From contig CAVOLM010000013.1 of the NCBI GenBank assembly GCA_963696675.1, positions 43,941 to 107,940 of the forward strand: 64,000 nt of DNA. The letters are read 5' to 3'. This document shows, one piece after another, positions 29,547-39,402 of this stretch (positions are counted from its first letter, which is position 1; every line of letters starts with the position of its first letter). The DNA is from DATBVX01 sp963696675. GTDB taxonomy: Bacteria; Pseudomonadota; Gammaproteobacteria; Steroidobacterales; Steroidobacteraceae. The notes beneath the pieces were generated by a model. It had not been told where the DNA came from. It ran no database searches and was given only the letters and a program-made list of their open reading frames with translations. A program made the position numbers and the translations under genes.

Positions 29547-29555
29547 GACAGAAAT
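29536..29555. promoter_or_regulatory. 20-bp perfect palindrome (operator) over the regulator start codon
   Basis: The sequence ATTTCTGTCATGACAGAAAT is identical to its reverse complement. It covers the end of the -10 element, the predicted transcription start and the ATG of the GbsR/MarR-type gene on the minus strand. Position and symmetry fit an autorepression operator bound by a winged-helix dimer. Confidence 0.8.
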
Positions 29556-29582
29556 TACAGTACGATACGGCAGCCGTGTCAA
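29554..29582 (-). promoter_or_regulatory. sigma-70 promoter of the GbsR/MarR-type gene
   Basis: On the minus strand a perfect -35 TTGACA (29582-29577) is followed by a 17-base spacer and a -10 TGTAAT (29559-29554). The expected start of transcription is at 29546-29547, the A of the ATG or one base before it, so the mRNA should have essentially no leader. The -10 overlaps the palindromic operator. Confidence 0.75.
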
Positions 29583-29633
29583 GCGCCGCAGCGCGAACCG
29601 TGACGCGCTGCGCACTTCGTGGAGTTACTTAGG

Positions 29634-30479
29634 TCAGGTGCCCAGTTGCCCTGCGTGATGACGCAGGTGGTCTTCGACGAAGGTGGAAATGAAGTAATAG
29701 CCGTGATCGTAGCCGTCCTGCATGCGCAGCGTCAGCGAGGTACCGGACTGACGGCAGGCATCTGCGAACACCTGCGGATAGAGCTGCTCGGCCAGGAATT
29801 TGTCGGCACTGCCCTGATCGATGAGGATCGGTCGCGCGAAACCGCGCTTCGCCACCAGGACGCTCGCGTCATACTCCGCCCACGACTCCCGCTGCGCGCC
29901 GAGATAGCCGCTGAAGGCCTTCTGCCCCCACGGACAACGCATCGGGGCGGCGATCGGCGCAAATGCCGAGACCGAGCGGTACTGGCCTGGATTTCGCAAC
30001 GCACAGATGAGCGCGCCATGGCCGCCCATCGAATGACCGAAGATGCCCTGTGCATCCGCGCATACCGCAAATTCGCCCTGGATGAGTGCCGGTAGCTCCT
30101 TGGTAACGTAGCTGTACATCCGGTAGTGCTGCGCCCAGGGCGCCTGCGTCGCATCGACATAGAACCCCGCTCCGAGCCCGAAATCCCAGCTCGCATCGTC
30201 ACCGGGAATGCGCGCCTGCCGCGGGCTGGTATCCGGCGCGACCAGCATGAGGCCGAGCTGGGCGGCGAGGCGCTGCGCGCCCGCCTTGATCATGAAGGTC
30301 TCCTCGGTGCACGTGAGCCCGGCGAGGTAATAGAGCACCGGCACGGCGCCAGATTTCACCCGCGGCGGCAGATAGACGGAGAAGCGCATTTCCGTGCGGC
30401 ATTCGGCCGAGGCGTGCGCATAGAAGCGCTGAGTGCCGCCGAAGCAGGCGTGCTCGGACAGAAGTCGAAGCTCGGGCAT
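29634..30479 (-). CDS. fghA: S-formylglutathione hydrolase
   Basis: 281 residues, the standard length of the esterase-D family. It hydrolyses S-formylglutathione to formate and glutathione in the cytosol, the second step of glutathione-dependent formaldehyde detoxification. Landmarks are YLPP, LYYLAGLTCTEETFMIKAGAQR, the APDTSPR and GLGAGFYVDAT segments, the nucleophile elbow GHSMGGHGA, the Asp in LIDQGSADKF and the catalytic His in GYDHGYYFISTFVEDHLRHHA. The usual partner, class III alcohol dehydrogenase, is not encoded next to it. The gene at 27098 is a different dehydrogenase type. No signal peptide. Confidence 0.95.
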   Translation of the reverse strand: MPELRLLSEHACFGGTQRFYAHASAECRTEMRFSVYLPPRVKSGAVPVLYYLAGLTCTEETFMIKAGAQRLAAQLGLMLVAPDTSPRQARIPGDDASWDFGLGAGFYVDATQAPWAQHYRMYSYVTKELPALIQGEFAVCADAQGIFGHSMGGHGALICALRNPGQYRSVSAFAPIAAPMRCPWGQKAFSGYLGAQRESWAEYDASVLVAKRGFARPILIDQGSADKFLAEQLYPQVFADACRQSGTSLTLRMQDGYDHGYYFISTFVEDHLRHHAGQLGT

Positions 30480-30528
30480 TGGGCAGACTCCGCGAGGAAC
30501 AGTCGCGGATTCTACCCGCGCGGGCGTC

Positions 30529-31287
30529 TTACTGTGAGCGCGCCAGGGTGGTTTGAGGTCCGAGCGGAGCTACCGCAGGGACGTAGTGGACCAGGAGCCT
30601 GGCGACATGGCCGTGGGCGCTATTCCAGTGGGCGAGATTGACGCAGACCGAGCGATGCTCTGCTCCCTGCATCTGATCGTACGGCGCATCCGCGAATCGG
30701 GTTCCCTCGACGTCGTGGTTGAACTCGACCTTGCTCGCCTCCCACGCCTGCAGATCGTCGTCCGGCTTGGCAAAGAGCTCAACACTGGAGACTTTGGCCT
30801 GCAGTGGCACGACCGCGCACAGCGCCACCCGCTCCGCCGTAGCCTCGTCGCAAGCAGGCGTTTCGACACCGACACTGATCGGCTCGACGCGGCAGGGGTG
30901 CAAGCGAAGAATGGCTTCGGAATTCGCCGGTCCGGTGAGGGCTACCGGCTGTGCGGGAGCGCTGGCCGTCTCGGCCTGCTCGGAGCGCAGGTGCTCGAGC
31001 CGCTCGGTGGAAGTGGCGAGCTCCCTCAGCTGGGTAGACAGCTCCTCGCGCAGCTGGCGGGTGTCTTCCCGCACGCGTTCCGCGCGCAGCTCCGAATAGG
31101 CAAATCCGCCCACCGCCGACGCGAGCACGATCACGCCCAGCGTCACCAGCGAGCGCGCGGCACTACGCTTGGGCCGGCTCTCCGCTTTGGCGCGGCCACG
31201 CAATGACATGACCAGCTGAAAAGTCGCAGTCATGATGGTCGCCATCGCGCCGATCATCGCGGCCACGATCGTTTCCGAAAGCCCCAT
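30529..31287 (-). CDS. Membrane-anchored coiled-coil protein of unknown function
   Basis: 252 residues starting MGLSETIVAAMIGAMATIMT. Two hydrophobic helices (about 5-27 and 45-67, the second TLGVIVLASAVGGFAYSEL) flank a short basic cytoplasmic loop (SLRGRAKAESRPKRSA). A predicted coiled coil follows (about 68-110; ELRAERVREDTRQLREELST and onward). The C-terminal part (about 135-245) looks like a beta-rich periplasmic domain with three or four Cys (PCRVEPISVGVETPACDEA; VALCAVVPL; SVCVNLAHW). I do not recognise the family. It is transcribed alone, upstream of fghA by 50 bases on the same strand. Confidence 0.7.
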   Translation of the reverse strand: MGLSETIVAAMIGAMATIMTATFQLVMSLRGRAKAESRPKRSAARSLVTLGVIVLASAVGGFAYSELRAERVREDTRQLREELSTQLRELATSTERLEHLRSEQAETASAPAQPVALTGPANSEAILRLHPCRVEPISVGVETPACDEATAERVALCAVVPLQAKVSSVELFAKPDDDLQAWEASKVEFNHDVEGTRFADAPYDQMQGAEHRSVCVNLAHWNSAHGHVARLLVHYVPAVAPLGPQTTLARSQ

Positions 31288-31458
31288 GCAGCCTTCCTCG
31301 GTTTGACTCAACGGGGACGTGCGCCGGGACTTTAGCCAGTGGGTCGCGGGGTGAATGCTACGCGGTTGGCAGTTTCGGCCGCTTGGACGAAGCCGGGATC
31401 GGAGCACCCGAATCTGTCGCCATGTGGCGACAGGCCGGCAAAGCCAGTGGTGGCTCTG

Positions 31459-32323
31459 TCAGGCCGGAACGGCGCTCGCCCGACTGCGCAGGACCAGCCC
31501 AATGCCCCCCAAGCACGACGACGCCGCAGACCAGCAGGCGCAGGGTTGGCTGCTCTCCAAGAAGGAGCACGCCGCCCACGGCGGCGATGACCGGGACCGA
31601 AAGTTGCACCGTGGCCGCGGAAATGGCGGGGAGCCGACGCAGCGCTGCGTACCACACGACGTAGCCCAGACCCGATGCAAATGCGCCCGACACTGCAGCA
31701 AGGACCAGGCCGCGGGTTGACGCGTGCCATGGGTGAGCAAGCACGGGCATCGAGACCAGGGCCAGCGGTACCGCCCAGACAAAATTCGCCGTGGTTGATT
31801 GCATCGGATCAGAAACCCCGCGTCCCCTCAACGAGTAGATCCCCCAAGCGATGCCCGCAAGGGCCATGAGCAGCGCGCTGTGAATCGGCGGTGAGGAGAT
31901 GCCCGGCGCGAGCAACAGCACGAGTCCGACGCAGGCAGCCGCGAGCCCTGACCATCCCATGACTGACAACCGCTCTCCCCTCACCAGCCCGGCGGTGATC
32001 ATCGTGATCTGCACTGCGCCAAACAGGATCAGCGCCCCGGTCCCGGCAGACAGGCCGAGATAGGCAAACGAAAACGCGATCGCATAGCCGAACAACGCGC
32101 CGACAGCGATCGCGTCAGCGCGCATGCGCAGCGAGCAGCCCTGCCGAATTGCCACGAGCGACACCAGGAAGACGGCGCCACACGACACGCGAACCGTGGT
32201 GAAGGTGGCTGCATCGATCAGGTGAGCGCCGAGCGCCATGCGGCACAAGAGCGAATTGGCCGCAAAAGCGATCATCGCCGTAGCCGTCAGCAGGATCGCG
32301 CTCGCCCCTGCTGTTCGGATCAT
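31459..32323 (-). CDS. EamA (DMT superfamily) transporter, frame interrupted in a C6 run
   Basis: About 288 residues with ten hydrophobic helices in two five-helix EamA repeats, beginning MIRTAGASAILLTATAMIAFAANSLLCRMAL. This is an inner-membrane exporter or permease of small metabolites, substrate unknown. The last helix should read VCGVVVLGGIGLVLRSRASAVPA and stop at 31459. As sequenced, six G (C on the plus strand, 31505-31510) instead of five push the frame into HWAGPAQSGERRSG and extend the product to 31358. Family sequence favours the shorter product. The length of the run makes either a sequencing error or slippage possible. Confidence 0.82.
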
Positions 32324-32420
32324 TGCTTGAACTGGGCCGTCGATGCCGGAGTGAATCGATGCCGCATGAGGCTCCCGCCGACCAGAGGGCGCCTACGGTA
32401 CACGAGTTGTGGCGAAGACA

Positions 32421-32444
32421 GAGGGGCCACTCCTGTGGCCCCTC
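32421..32444 (-). terminator. Strong hairpin after the S8-family gene
   Basis: A perfect 10-bp G+C-rich stem (GAGGGGCCAC/GTGGCCCCTC) with a 4-base loop lies about 75 bases past the minus-strand stop at 32520. Only a weak T-containing tract follows. Position and strength suggest transcription ends here. Confidence 0.5.
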
Positions 32445-32519
32445 CGGGGACCAACGCTCAGGCTCGGGATGCACCCGTCAAGGGCAGGAACCTGCTCGCT
32501 GGATTCGTCGGCGTTGCTA

Positions 32520-34607
32520 TCAGTGTTTCTTCACTTCCCGGATGGCTTTCACCGCATTGACGAAGCCGTAGCCAGTGTCCGGATCGAATCCCTTTCGGCC
32601 CACGACGAACGGCTCGGTGAGTCGCCCGGCGGCGAGCTCCATATCCTCAGCCGTGTCACGCAGCACCTCGTTGATCTCCTGCGGCGTGATCGCATCACAG
32701 TCGCGGAAGCGCGCGCCGGCGGCGACGCGCTGCGCCGCTGCGGCCGGCGGCAGGAGCAGCGTCTGCTCCTTGTGGTGCTTCGCGCTCACACAAACCCTCC
32801 AATCATTCCCCGCGGCGATCCCGTCGTTACGCTTGTCGAGCATGAGCGCAGCGACCGCAGCGACATGCGGCGCGGATGCCGAAGTGCCGAAGAAGTTTGG
32901 AAACTCATCCGGCTCGGTGCTGCCGGGTACTTCGAAAGGATACGGCGCGAAAAAGAAACTGCTATTGCCGCCGTCCGGGCCCACGACCCCCGGCTTGACC
33001 CGCACGATCGGCTTCTTGAGGCGCTTGCCGTTGATATCGAACAGGATCGGCGTGCCACCGGCCGAGGAGAAGATCTCCAGGCACGCGGGCACGCACTCCG
33101 GGTGAAATGCCGGACCCCATTCCGCGGTGTTGTACCAGGGGGCAGCGCCCACCGCTTCGCTCCCCGCCGCGTTCGAGTGCCCGAATGTCGTCGGGCTCTG
33201 CGTATCGAAGTCATCGACCGTCATCGCGCCGTCGCCGAAATCGAAATACACGTATTTCGTGACGGCCGGCGGCGCGCCACTGAACAGCTCGAGTGAGATG
33301 GCGACCTGCACATCCGCGCCGCTCTGATTCGAAATCACGGCGAGCTCGACGGGATCCGCGCCGGGATTGACATCGATGCCCGGCAGCTGGCACACGGCCG
33401 GCTCCAGGTTGTCGTCGCAGAACGCAACCAGGTTGCCGTCGAGGTCATAGAAGATGATGTCGAGGTCGCTGGTGGCGCCCGGCGCACCGCTCACCGATGC
33501 GAATGGTTGATCCCACTGAAAGCTCAGGACCTCGATCGCTCCGGTCGTGAGCGTGATGGCCTGCAAGGTATCGACGCCTGGTCCCGGATCGAAATCGTGC
33601 TGCTCGCCGGACGCGCCGAACAGGCCCGAGGGCCGGAAGCGCGACACGTACGACTGCCGTGCACGGTTGCCGGCCGATGAATAGTAGGCGATGCCCCTGG
33701 AGCGCACATAGTCGACTGCCTGCGCGATGTTGCCGTCCTGGAACATCGGCTCGGTGAGATAGCTGATGTCATCGACGATAACATCCGCACCGGCCTGCAG
33801 CGCCAGCTGCACGATGCCGTTGGCGAAGTCCGCTTCGCCATCATCGGCGGTGTGAAACGCGAGACGCGCGCCGGGCGCCACGTCGTGGATGATCTGCAGC
33901 ATCGCGCGCCCTTCGTCGATGCCGTCGCCACAGGTTGGATCCTCCTTCAGTACCAGTACTCCCGCGGGCAGATCGCCGTTGGCAACATCCTGCTCGGCGG
34001 TCGTATGCATCTGGTCGGGCAGCAGCGGCCCGGTCGTGCAGTTGAAGCTATCCGACAGGGCGCCGACCCGGATGCCCGTGCCATCGACTCCGAAGCGCGC
34101 GCGCGCCACATCTGCATTCAACGAGCGATCACCCTGAGAGGTGACAAGGCCCGCATCGTGAGCACGCACCGACGGCCGCGCGAATTGCAACGAGCTGATC
34201 GACGCGAGATCGGCGAGTGCACTCACTGGCAGGCGGCCCGAGACCACGTTGCCGAACACGGTTCCGTTCTGCAGCCCGCGACTCACGAGCTCAGTGCGCA
34301 GCGCTTCGGCCTGGCCAGCTTTCGCGATCGCATCGATCACCACTGAGCCGTCCACCACTTTCATGAGTGGATTGCGCGCTGCCCGCGCCACCGAAAGGCC
34401 GCGTTGCGTGGCGACTCCTTTCTGTGTTGCCTGCTGGAGTCGTACCAATGCTCCACTGAGCCTGGATGAGGCGCCCTGCTTCATTGCGTCGCGCTGCGCG
34501 CGAAATTCCTGCAAGTGCGCTGCGGAATCCTTGACCTGAGCTTGCGCTGCGTGAGCACAAGCCATCCACACGAGCCCGACCAGCGCCGCTGTCCATGAGC
34601 GTTTCAT
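32520..34607 (-). CDS. Exported S8-family (subtilisin-like) peptidase with a Glu at the His position
   Basis: 695 residues with a signal peptide (MKRSWTAALVGLVWMACAHAAQAQ). A propeptide-like region covers about 25-165. The peptidase core has the Asp motif in VGALSDSFNC (Asp186), the oxyanion Asn in YYSSAGNRARQSY, and the nucleophile in FFGTSASAPHVAAVAALML (Ser576). Where subtilisins have the HGTxVA helix, this protein reads DEGRAMLQIIHDVAPGA, with Glu232 in the His place. A Glu there resembles sedolisin chemistry, although the rest is S8-like. An inserted beta-rich domain (about 330-530) separates Asn and Ser. It is expected to be secreted or periplasmic. Confidence 0.82.
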   Translation of the reverse strand: MKRSWTAALVGLVWMACAHAAQAQVKDSAAHLQEFRAQRDAMKQGASSRLSGALVRLQQATQKGVATQRGLSVARAARNPLMKVVDGSVVIDAIAKAGQAEALRTELVSRGLQNGTVFGNVVSGRLPVSALADLASISSLQFARPSVRAHDAGLVTSQGDRSLNADVARARFGVDGTGIRVGALSDSFNCTTGPLLPDQMHTTAEQDVANGDLPAGVLVLKEDPTCGDGIDEGRAMLQIIHDVAPGARLAFHTADDGEADFANGIVQLALQAGADVIVDDISYLTEPMFQDGNIAQAVDYVRSRGIAYYSSAGNRARQSYVSRFRPSGLFGASGEQHDFDPGPGVDTLQAITLTTGAIEVLSFQWDQPFASVSGAPGATSDLDIIFYDLDGNLVAFCDDNLEPAVCQLPGIDVNPGADPVELAVISNQSGADVQVAISLELFSGAPPAVTKYVYFDFGDGAMTVDDFDTQSPTTFGHSNAAGSEAVGAAPWYNTAEWGPAFHPECVPACLEIFSSAGGTPILFDINGKRLKKPIVRVKPGVVGPDGGNSSFFFAPYPFEVPGSTEPDEFPNFFGTSASAPHVAAVAALMLDKRNDGIAAGNDWRVCVSAKHHKEQTLLLPPAAAAQRVAAGARFRDCDAITPQEINEVLRDTAEDMELAAGRLTEPFVVGRKGFDPDTGYGFVNAVKAIREVKKH

Positions 34608-34774
34608 CTTGTATCCCCTTTAGTCGCCCTGAAGGATCGCTGGCACTTTGCGGCCAGTGCGCCGCAAGCTACGAATTGATTCTTAGTGCAGCAAGCGCCA
34701 GGGGACGAAGCGGCTCCTGATTTATACGGGCTGGTCCGGCGCGGGGACGAACAGTCCTTGATATGCGCATGCCC

Positions 34775-34786
34775 TATACTCGTTGC
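34775..34786 (+). promoter_or_regulatory. possible -10 element of the SRAP gene
   Basis: TATACT at 34775-34780 places the expected transcription start on the A of the ATG at 34787, so the message may be leaderless. The -35 region 17 bases upstream is poor, so this is tentative. Confidence 0.35.
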
Positions 34787-35524
34787 ATGTGCGCCCGATT
34801 CGTTTCACGCGTGATGGCTGCGCTGGAACGCGCCGTCCAGGTGCGCTGGCACGATCCGTTCGAATTGATCTACAACGCGGCGCCCAGCATGCGGCTGTCG
34901 GTCGTGACTGCCGGCCCAGACGGCCCCGAAGCGCGCGCCATGAAGTGGGGATTCATCCCCGGTTGGTGGAAGCAGGCGAAGCCACCCAAGCTCACGATCA
35001 ATGCGCGCTCGGAAGATGCCGCCAGCCTGCCCATGTGGCAGGCGGCATTTCGCGGTGCGCGTTGCCTGGTGCCCGCCTTAGGCTGGTACGAATGGCGCAG
35101 CGAATCGCGCGTCGACACCACGACGGGCGAGCTCAGCGCGGTTCGCCGTCCCTATTTCATCCATCTCGAGGGCTTGCAGCCGCTGTGCTTCGCGGGTCTG
35201 TGGTCACGCTGGCATCCGGAAAGTGGCTCCGAACCCCTTCTCACCTTCTCGATTCTCACGCGCACGCCCACGCCCGGCCTCGCGCAGCTGCACGACCGGA
35301 TGCCGGTCGTGTTGCGAGAGGAGCTATTCGCCTCGTGGCTCGATCCGGGGAACGACGACATCAGCGCGCTCGGTCAGACCATTGCCACGGGAACCGTGCA
35401 GGAGTTCAGGTACTACCCGGTGAGCACCTACGTGAACAACCCTCGCAACGAGGGCAAGGAGTGCATCGAGCCGCAGACCGCGGGTCCCCCAGAGCCTCCG
35501 GGAGACTTCGAGCTCACGGGCTGA
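34787..35524 (+). CDS. SOS response-associated peptidase family protein (SRAP; HMCES/YedK-like)
   Basis: 245 residues starting MCARFV. Removal of Met exposes Cys2, which forms the protective covalent link to abasic sites in single-stranded DNA. Other family residues are present: the Asn in YNAAPS, the pair MKWGFIPGWW, NARSE, the Glu in LGWYEW, and the His in LHDRMPVVL. Length is normal. The start at 34787 is required by Cys2, and the Met eight codons upstream is not used. A TATACT hexamer lies so close to the ATG that the mRNA may be leaderless. Its position 0.8 kb from the imu-dnaE2 operon fits a DNA-damage neighbourhood. Confidence 0.93.
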   Translation: MCARFVSRVMAALERAVQVRWHDPFELIYNAAPSMRLSVVTAGPDGPEARAMKWGFIPGWWKQAKPPKLTINARSEDAASLPMWQAAFRGARCLVPALGWYEWRSESRVDTTTGELSAVRRPYFIHLEGLQPLCFAGLWSRWHPESGSEPLLTFSILTRTPTPGLAQLHDRMPVVLREELFASWLDPGNDDISALGQTIATGTVQEFRYYPVSTYVNNPRNEGKECIEPQTAGPPEPPGDFELTG

Positions 35525-35555
35525 GCCGCCTGCGCTGTCGGAAGCACTTCCTGCT

Positions 35556-36261
35556 TCAGAACTTTTCCACCCACGGTCGCAGGTCGAGCTCGTGCGTCCA
35601 CGCGCTGCGATGCTGGCGATGAAGTCGCAAGGTACGCCTCGGCAATGGCGTTTGGCTCCAGCAGGGAATCGGGACCTCGGTCACCGAGCAGCTGCGCGTA
35701 GCGTTGCGAATGAATCTGCCCATCGATGATCACGTGCGCCACGTGAATGCCCTTCGGGCTCAACTCGCGCGCCAGGCTCTGCGCCACCGCGCGCAGCGCG
35801 AACTTGGGCGAGGCAAGATTCGCGAACCCCGCGCCGCCCCGCAGCGAAGCGGTGGCGCCGGTGAAGAGGATGGTGCCCGCACCGTGCTTGAGCATGGCAC
35901 GAGCCGCTGCGCGACCGACCAGGAACCCGCCGAAGCAGCCGACGCGCCAGCTGTGCTCGAACTCCTCCGGCGCGGTGTCTGCGACGTCCTGCTTCTTGAA
36001 GGTGCCGGCGTTAAAGATTGCGGCACGCAACGGTCCGTGTCGCTCTGCAGTGTTGAACAGTTCCTGCACCTGCTGCGGGACGGTCGCGTCACATTCGATC
36101 GATATCACCCGGCCGGCGCCACCCTGCGACGCGATCTCATCCGGCGCGGGTGTGCTGCGTGCTGCCGCCAGGACTGTATAGCCCGCCTGCGAAAAGGTCC
36201 TGACGAGCGCCGCTCCCAGGCCCGGCCCGACCCCTACCACTACCGCTGTTTCCTGCGTCAT
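35556..36261 (-). CDS. Short-chain dehydrogenase/reductase, frame interrupted near 35625
   Basis: About 235 residues. The Rossmann motif is VVVGVGPGLGAALVRTFSQAGY, followed by ECDATVPQQVQELF, the NAG motif in FNAGTF, a Ser-like TGATASLRGG, and the catalytic Tyr position occupied by Phe in LASPKFALRAVAQSLARELS. The usual YxxxK reads FxxxR here, so ordinary SDR catalysis is doubtful. Near 35625 one extra base diverts the frame. The family-like end (LHRQHRSAWTHELDLRPWVEKF) is in the next frame and stops at 35556. Without the correction the product would run on over the end of the convergent SRAP gene. Confidence 0.8.
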
Positions 36262-36307
36262 TGATGACTCCTCCGGCAGACCTTCGTTCGTTATGTGACA
36301 CCATCGC

Positions 36308-39300
36308 TCAACGAAAGTCGCGCGATTTCGCTGCCAGCGTTCCCAGCCAGCGGCTGAGGTCGGTAAATCGCGCTGCGATCACGTGCATCACTTCGCCCTG
36401 CCGTTGCAGCTCACCGTGCACTTCGAGCAGCCGCGCTTCGAGAAAGTGACGCCGCTGCGGCTTCAGCAACGGTCGGCCACACGATGAGGTTCACATGGCC
36501 GGTCTCATCCTCGAGCGTGATGAAGATGACGCCGCTCGCGCTCGAAGGACGCTGACGCGTGATGACGAGCCCCGCCGTGCCGACCTTCCTGCCGTGCGCG
36601 ATTGCACCGAGTTCGCTGGCCGTCAGGAGATGTCTTGCACGCAAGCGCTCGCGCAGCAACGCCAGCGGATGACGCCCGAGGGTCAGCCCCAGGGCGCGAT
36701 AATCCGCGAGCAGGTTCTGTCCTTCGGTCGGAGCGGCGAGCATCGGGATGCCTTCGGCCACCTTGATCTGCGGGAACACCGGCAGTGCTCGCTCCACGCC
36801 CGCGACTTCCCACACGGCACGATGCCGGTTGCCGGTGAGGCGCGAACAGGCGCCGGCATCGGCCAACGCATTGAGGTCACGCCGTTCGAGACGCGCACGC
36901 TCCGCGAGATCCTGCAGGCTTTCGAAGATACGCGTGCGGCGGGCCGTTACGAGCCGTTCGACAGCAGCCTGCGACAAGCCTTTCGCGAGTCGCAACCCGA
37001 GGCGCAATGCAGGCTCACCATCTTCACGCCGCTCGAGCGTGCAATCCCAGTCGCTCTCGAGCACGTCCACGGGTCGGATTTCAACGCCGTGCGCACGTGC
37101 GTCACGCACCAACTGCGCGGGCGCATAGAAGCCCATCGGCAGACTGTTGAGCAGCGCACAGGTGAAGATCGCAGGCTGGTGACACTTGATCCATGCCGAG
37201 GCATACGCCAGCAGTGCGAAGCTCGCCGCGTGCGACTCCGGAAAGCCGTACTCACCGAAGCCCAGGATCTGCCTGAAGATGCGCGCCGCGAAGTCGTCGC
37301 TGTAGCCGCGCTCGCGCATGCCGCTCAGCAGCCGCTGCTCGAAATGCTCCAGGCCACCACGTCGTTTCCATGCCGCCATCGAACGGCGCAGGTCATCGGC
37401 CTCGCCCGGGGTGAACCCGGCCGCCACCATGGCGAGCTGCATGACCTGTTCCTGGAAGATCGGCACCCCGAGCGTGCGCTTGAGGACTTTCTCGACTTCC
37501 CGGCTCGGATAGCTCTCGGGCTCCTCGCCGCTGCGGCGCCTGAGATAGGGATGAACCATGTCGCCCTGGATCGGACCGGGGCGCACGATCGCGACCTCGA
37601 TCACCAGGTCGTAGAAATTCTTCGGCTTCAGGCGCGGCAGCATCGACATCTGCGCGCGCGACTCGATCTGGAACACTCCGACCGTGTCGGCACGCTGGAT
37701 CATCTCGTATACAGCGGGGTCTTCGGCCGGAATCGAAGCGAGCGTGTACTCCTGGCCGCGAAAATCCCGCAGCAGCTCGAGCGACTTACGCAGCGCCGAG
37801 AGCATTCCGAGCGCGAGCACGTCCACCTTCAGAAGCCCGAGCGCATCGAGATCGTCCTTGTCCCACTGGATCACGGTGCGATCGGGCATCGTGGCGTTCT
37901 CGATCGGCACCAGTTCTTCGAGCGGCCCGCGCGAGATCACGAAGCCGCCGACGTGCTGTGAAAGATGGCGCGGGAACCCGATCAGCTCGTGCACCCGCTC
38001 CAGGAGCCGCGTGAGCAGCGGATTGTGCGGATCGAAGCCCGCGCTACGGACGCGCTCCTCGGCAACCTTACTGCCGTCCCACCAGTGCATCGCGTGCGCG
38101 AGACGATCGACCTGCAAGGCATCGAGTCCCAGCGCCTTGCCAACATCGCGCAACGCACTGCGTGGCTGATAGGTGATGAGCGTGGCGGCAATGGCGGCGC
38201 GATGCCGACCATACTTGCGGTACACGTACTGGATGACCTCTTCACGTCGCTCATGCTCGAAGTCGATGTCGATGTCCGGCGGTTCGTTGCGCTCGCGCGA
38301 AATGAAGCGCTCGAACAGCACGTCCTGGCGCCCGGGATCGACGGAAGTCACGCCGAGGCAATAGCAGACCGTGGAATTGGCGGCCGAGCCGCGTCCCTGG
38401 CAGAGGATCTTCGCGGCTGGTCGCAAACTGCACCAGGTCGTGCACGGTGAGGAAGTACGCCTCGTACCGCAGCTCCGCGATGAGTGCGAGCTCGTGCTCG
38501 ATGAGAGTGCGCACGTGCGGCGGCACTCCCTGCGGCCAACGCCGCTGCGCGCCGTCCTCGGTCAGCTTGCGCAGCCATCCTGCGGCGCTTGCGCCCATGG
38601 GCACCAGCTCCTCGGGGTACTCGTAGCGCAGCTCATCGAGCGAAAACTCGCAGCGCTCGGCGATGCGTTCGGTTTCTTCGAGCAGCGCGCGCGGATACAG
38701 ACGCGCCAGTTCAGTGCACGAGCGCAAGTGCCGCTCGCCGCTCGGCTGCAATTCATAGCCCACATCGGTTATCGGCTTGTTGAGGCGGATCGCGGTGAGC
38801 AGATCCTGCAGCGCGCGTCGTTCGCGGACATGCATCTGGACGCCGCCACTTGCCACGAGAGGCAGGTTCAACATCGCGCCGAGTTCTGTCAGCGCAGCGA
38901 GTCGGCCGCGATCGTCACCGGTGCGCAGCAGCTCTACAGCGAGCCAGGTGCGCTCAGGGCACAGCGCGCCTGCAGCCATTCGCCCTGCGCAGGTTCCGGC
39001 TGACTGCCCGGAAGCCACAGGACGAGACAGTCGTCGAGATCGCCAGGAGCGATCTGCTCGCGTGCCAATCGATAGCTGCCCTTGTCCGCGCGGCGGCGCG
39101 CACCCGTGATCAGGCGGCAGAGCCGACCATAAGCCGCGCGATTGATGGCGAGCAGAACGAACCGCAGTCCATCAATGAGCGCGAATTCGCTGCCTACGAT
39201 GAACTTGAAGCGCGCTTCTTTTGCCGCTTCGTGCGCACGAACCACACCCGCGACGGAGCATTCATCGGTGAGCGCGAGCGCGCTGTAGCCGAGCTCCGCG

Positions 39301-39383
39301 GCGCGTTCAACCAACTCGTGCGGATGAGAGGCGCCGTGGAGAAAGCTGAAATTGCTGCTGCAGTGAAGCTCCGCGTAAGACAT
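36308..39383 (-). CDS. dnaE2: Error-prone DNA polymerase DnaE2 (ImuC), three frame breaks
   Basis: About 1024 residues starting MSYAELHCSSNFSFLHGASHP, the PHP domain. This is the C-family polymerase that performs SOS mutagenesis with ImuA and ImuB. The palm acids are in PPDIDIDFEHERREEVI. Finger and thumb motifs ILCQGRGSAANS, FPESHAASFALLAYASAWIK and the OB-fold end (GLVITRQRPSSASGVIFITLEDETG) are all present. The coding frame breaks near 38960 (before PERTWLAVELL), 38416 (before KILCQGRGSAANS) and 36460 (before RRHFLEARLLEVHGEL). After the last join the protein ends at a stop at 36308. It is 19 bases downstream of imuB. Confidence 0.92.
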
Positions 39384-39402
39384 GAAGAGAAGCCTGCAGC
39401 AT

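Noticed and set aside
36495..37961. 488-codon plus-strand open frame inside dnaE2
   Set aside because: Shadow of the polymerase gene. The product is His/Arg-rich and unlike any protein, and the opposite strand carries all DnaE2 motifs.
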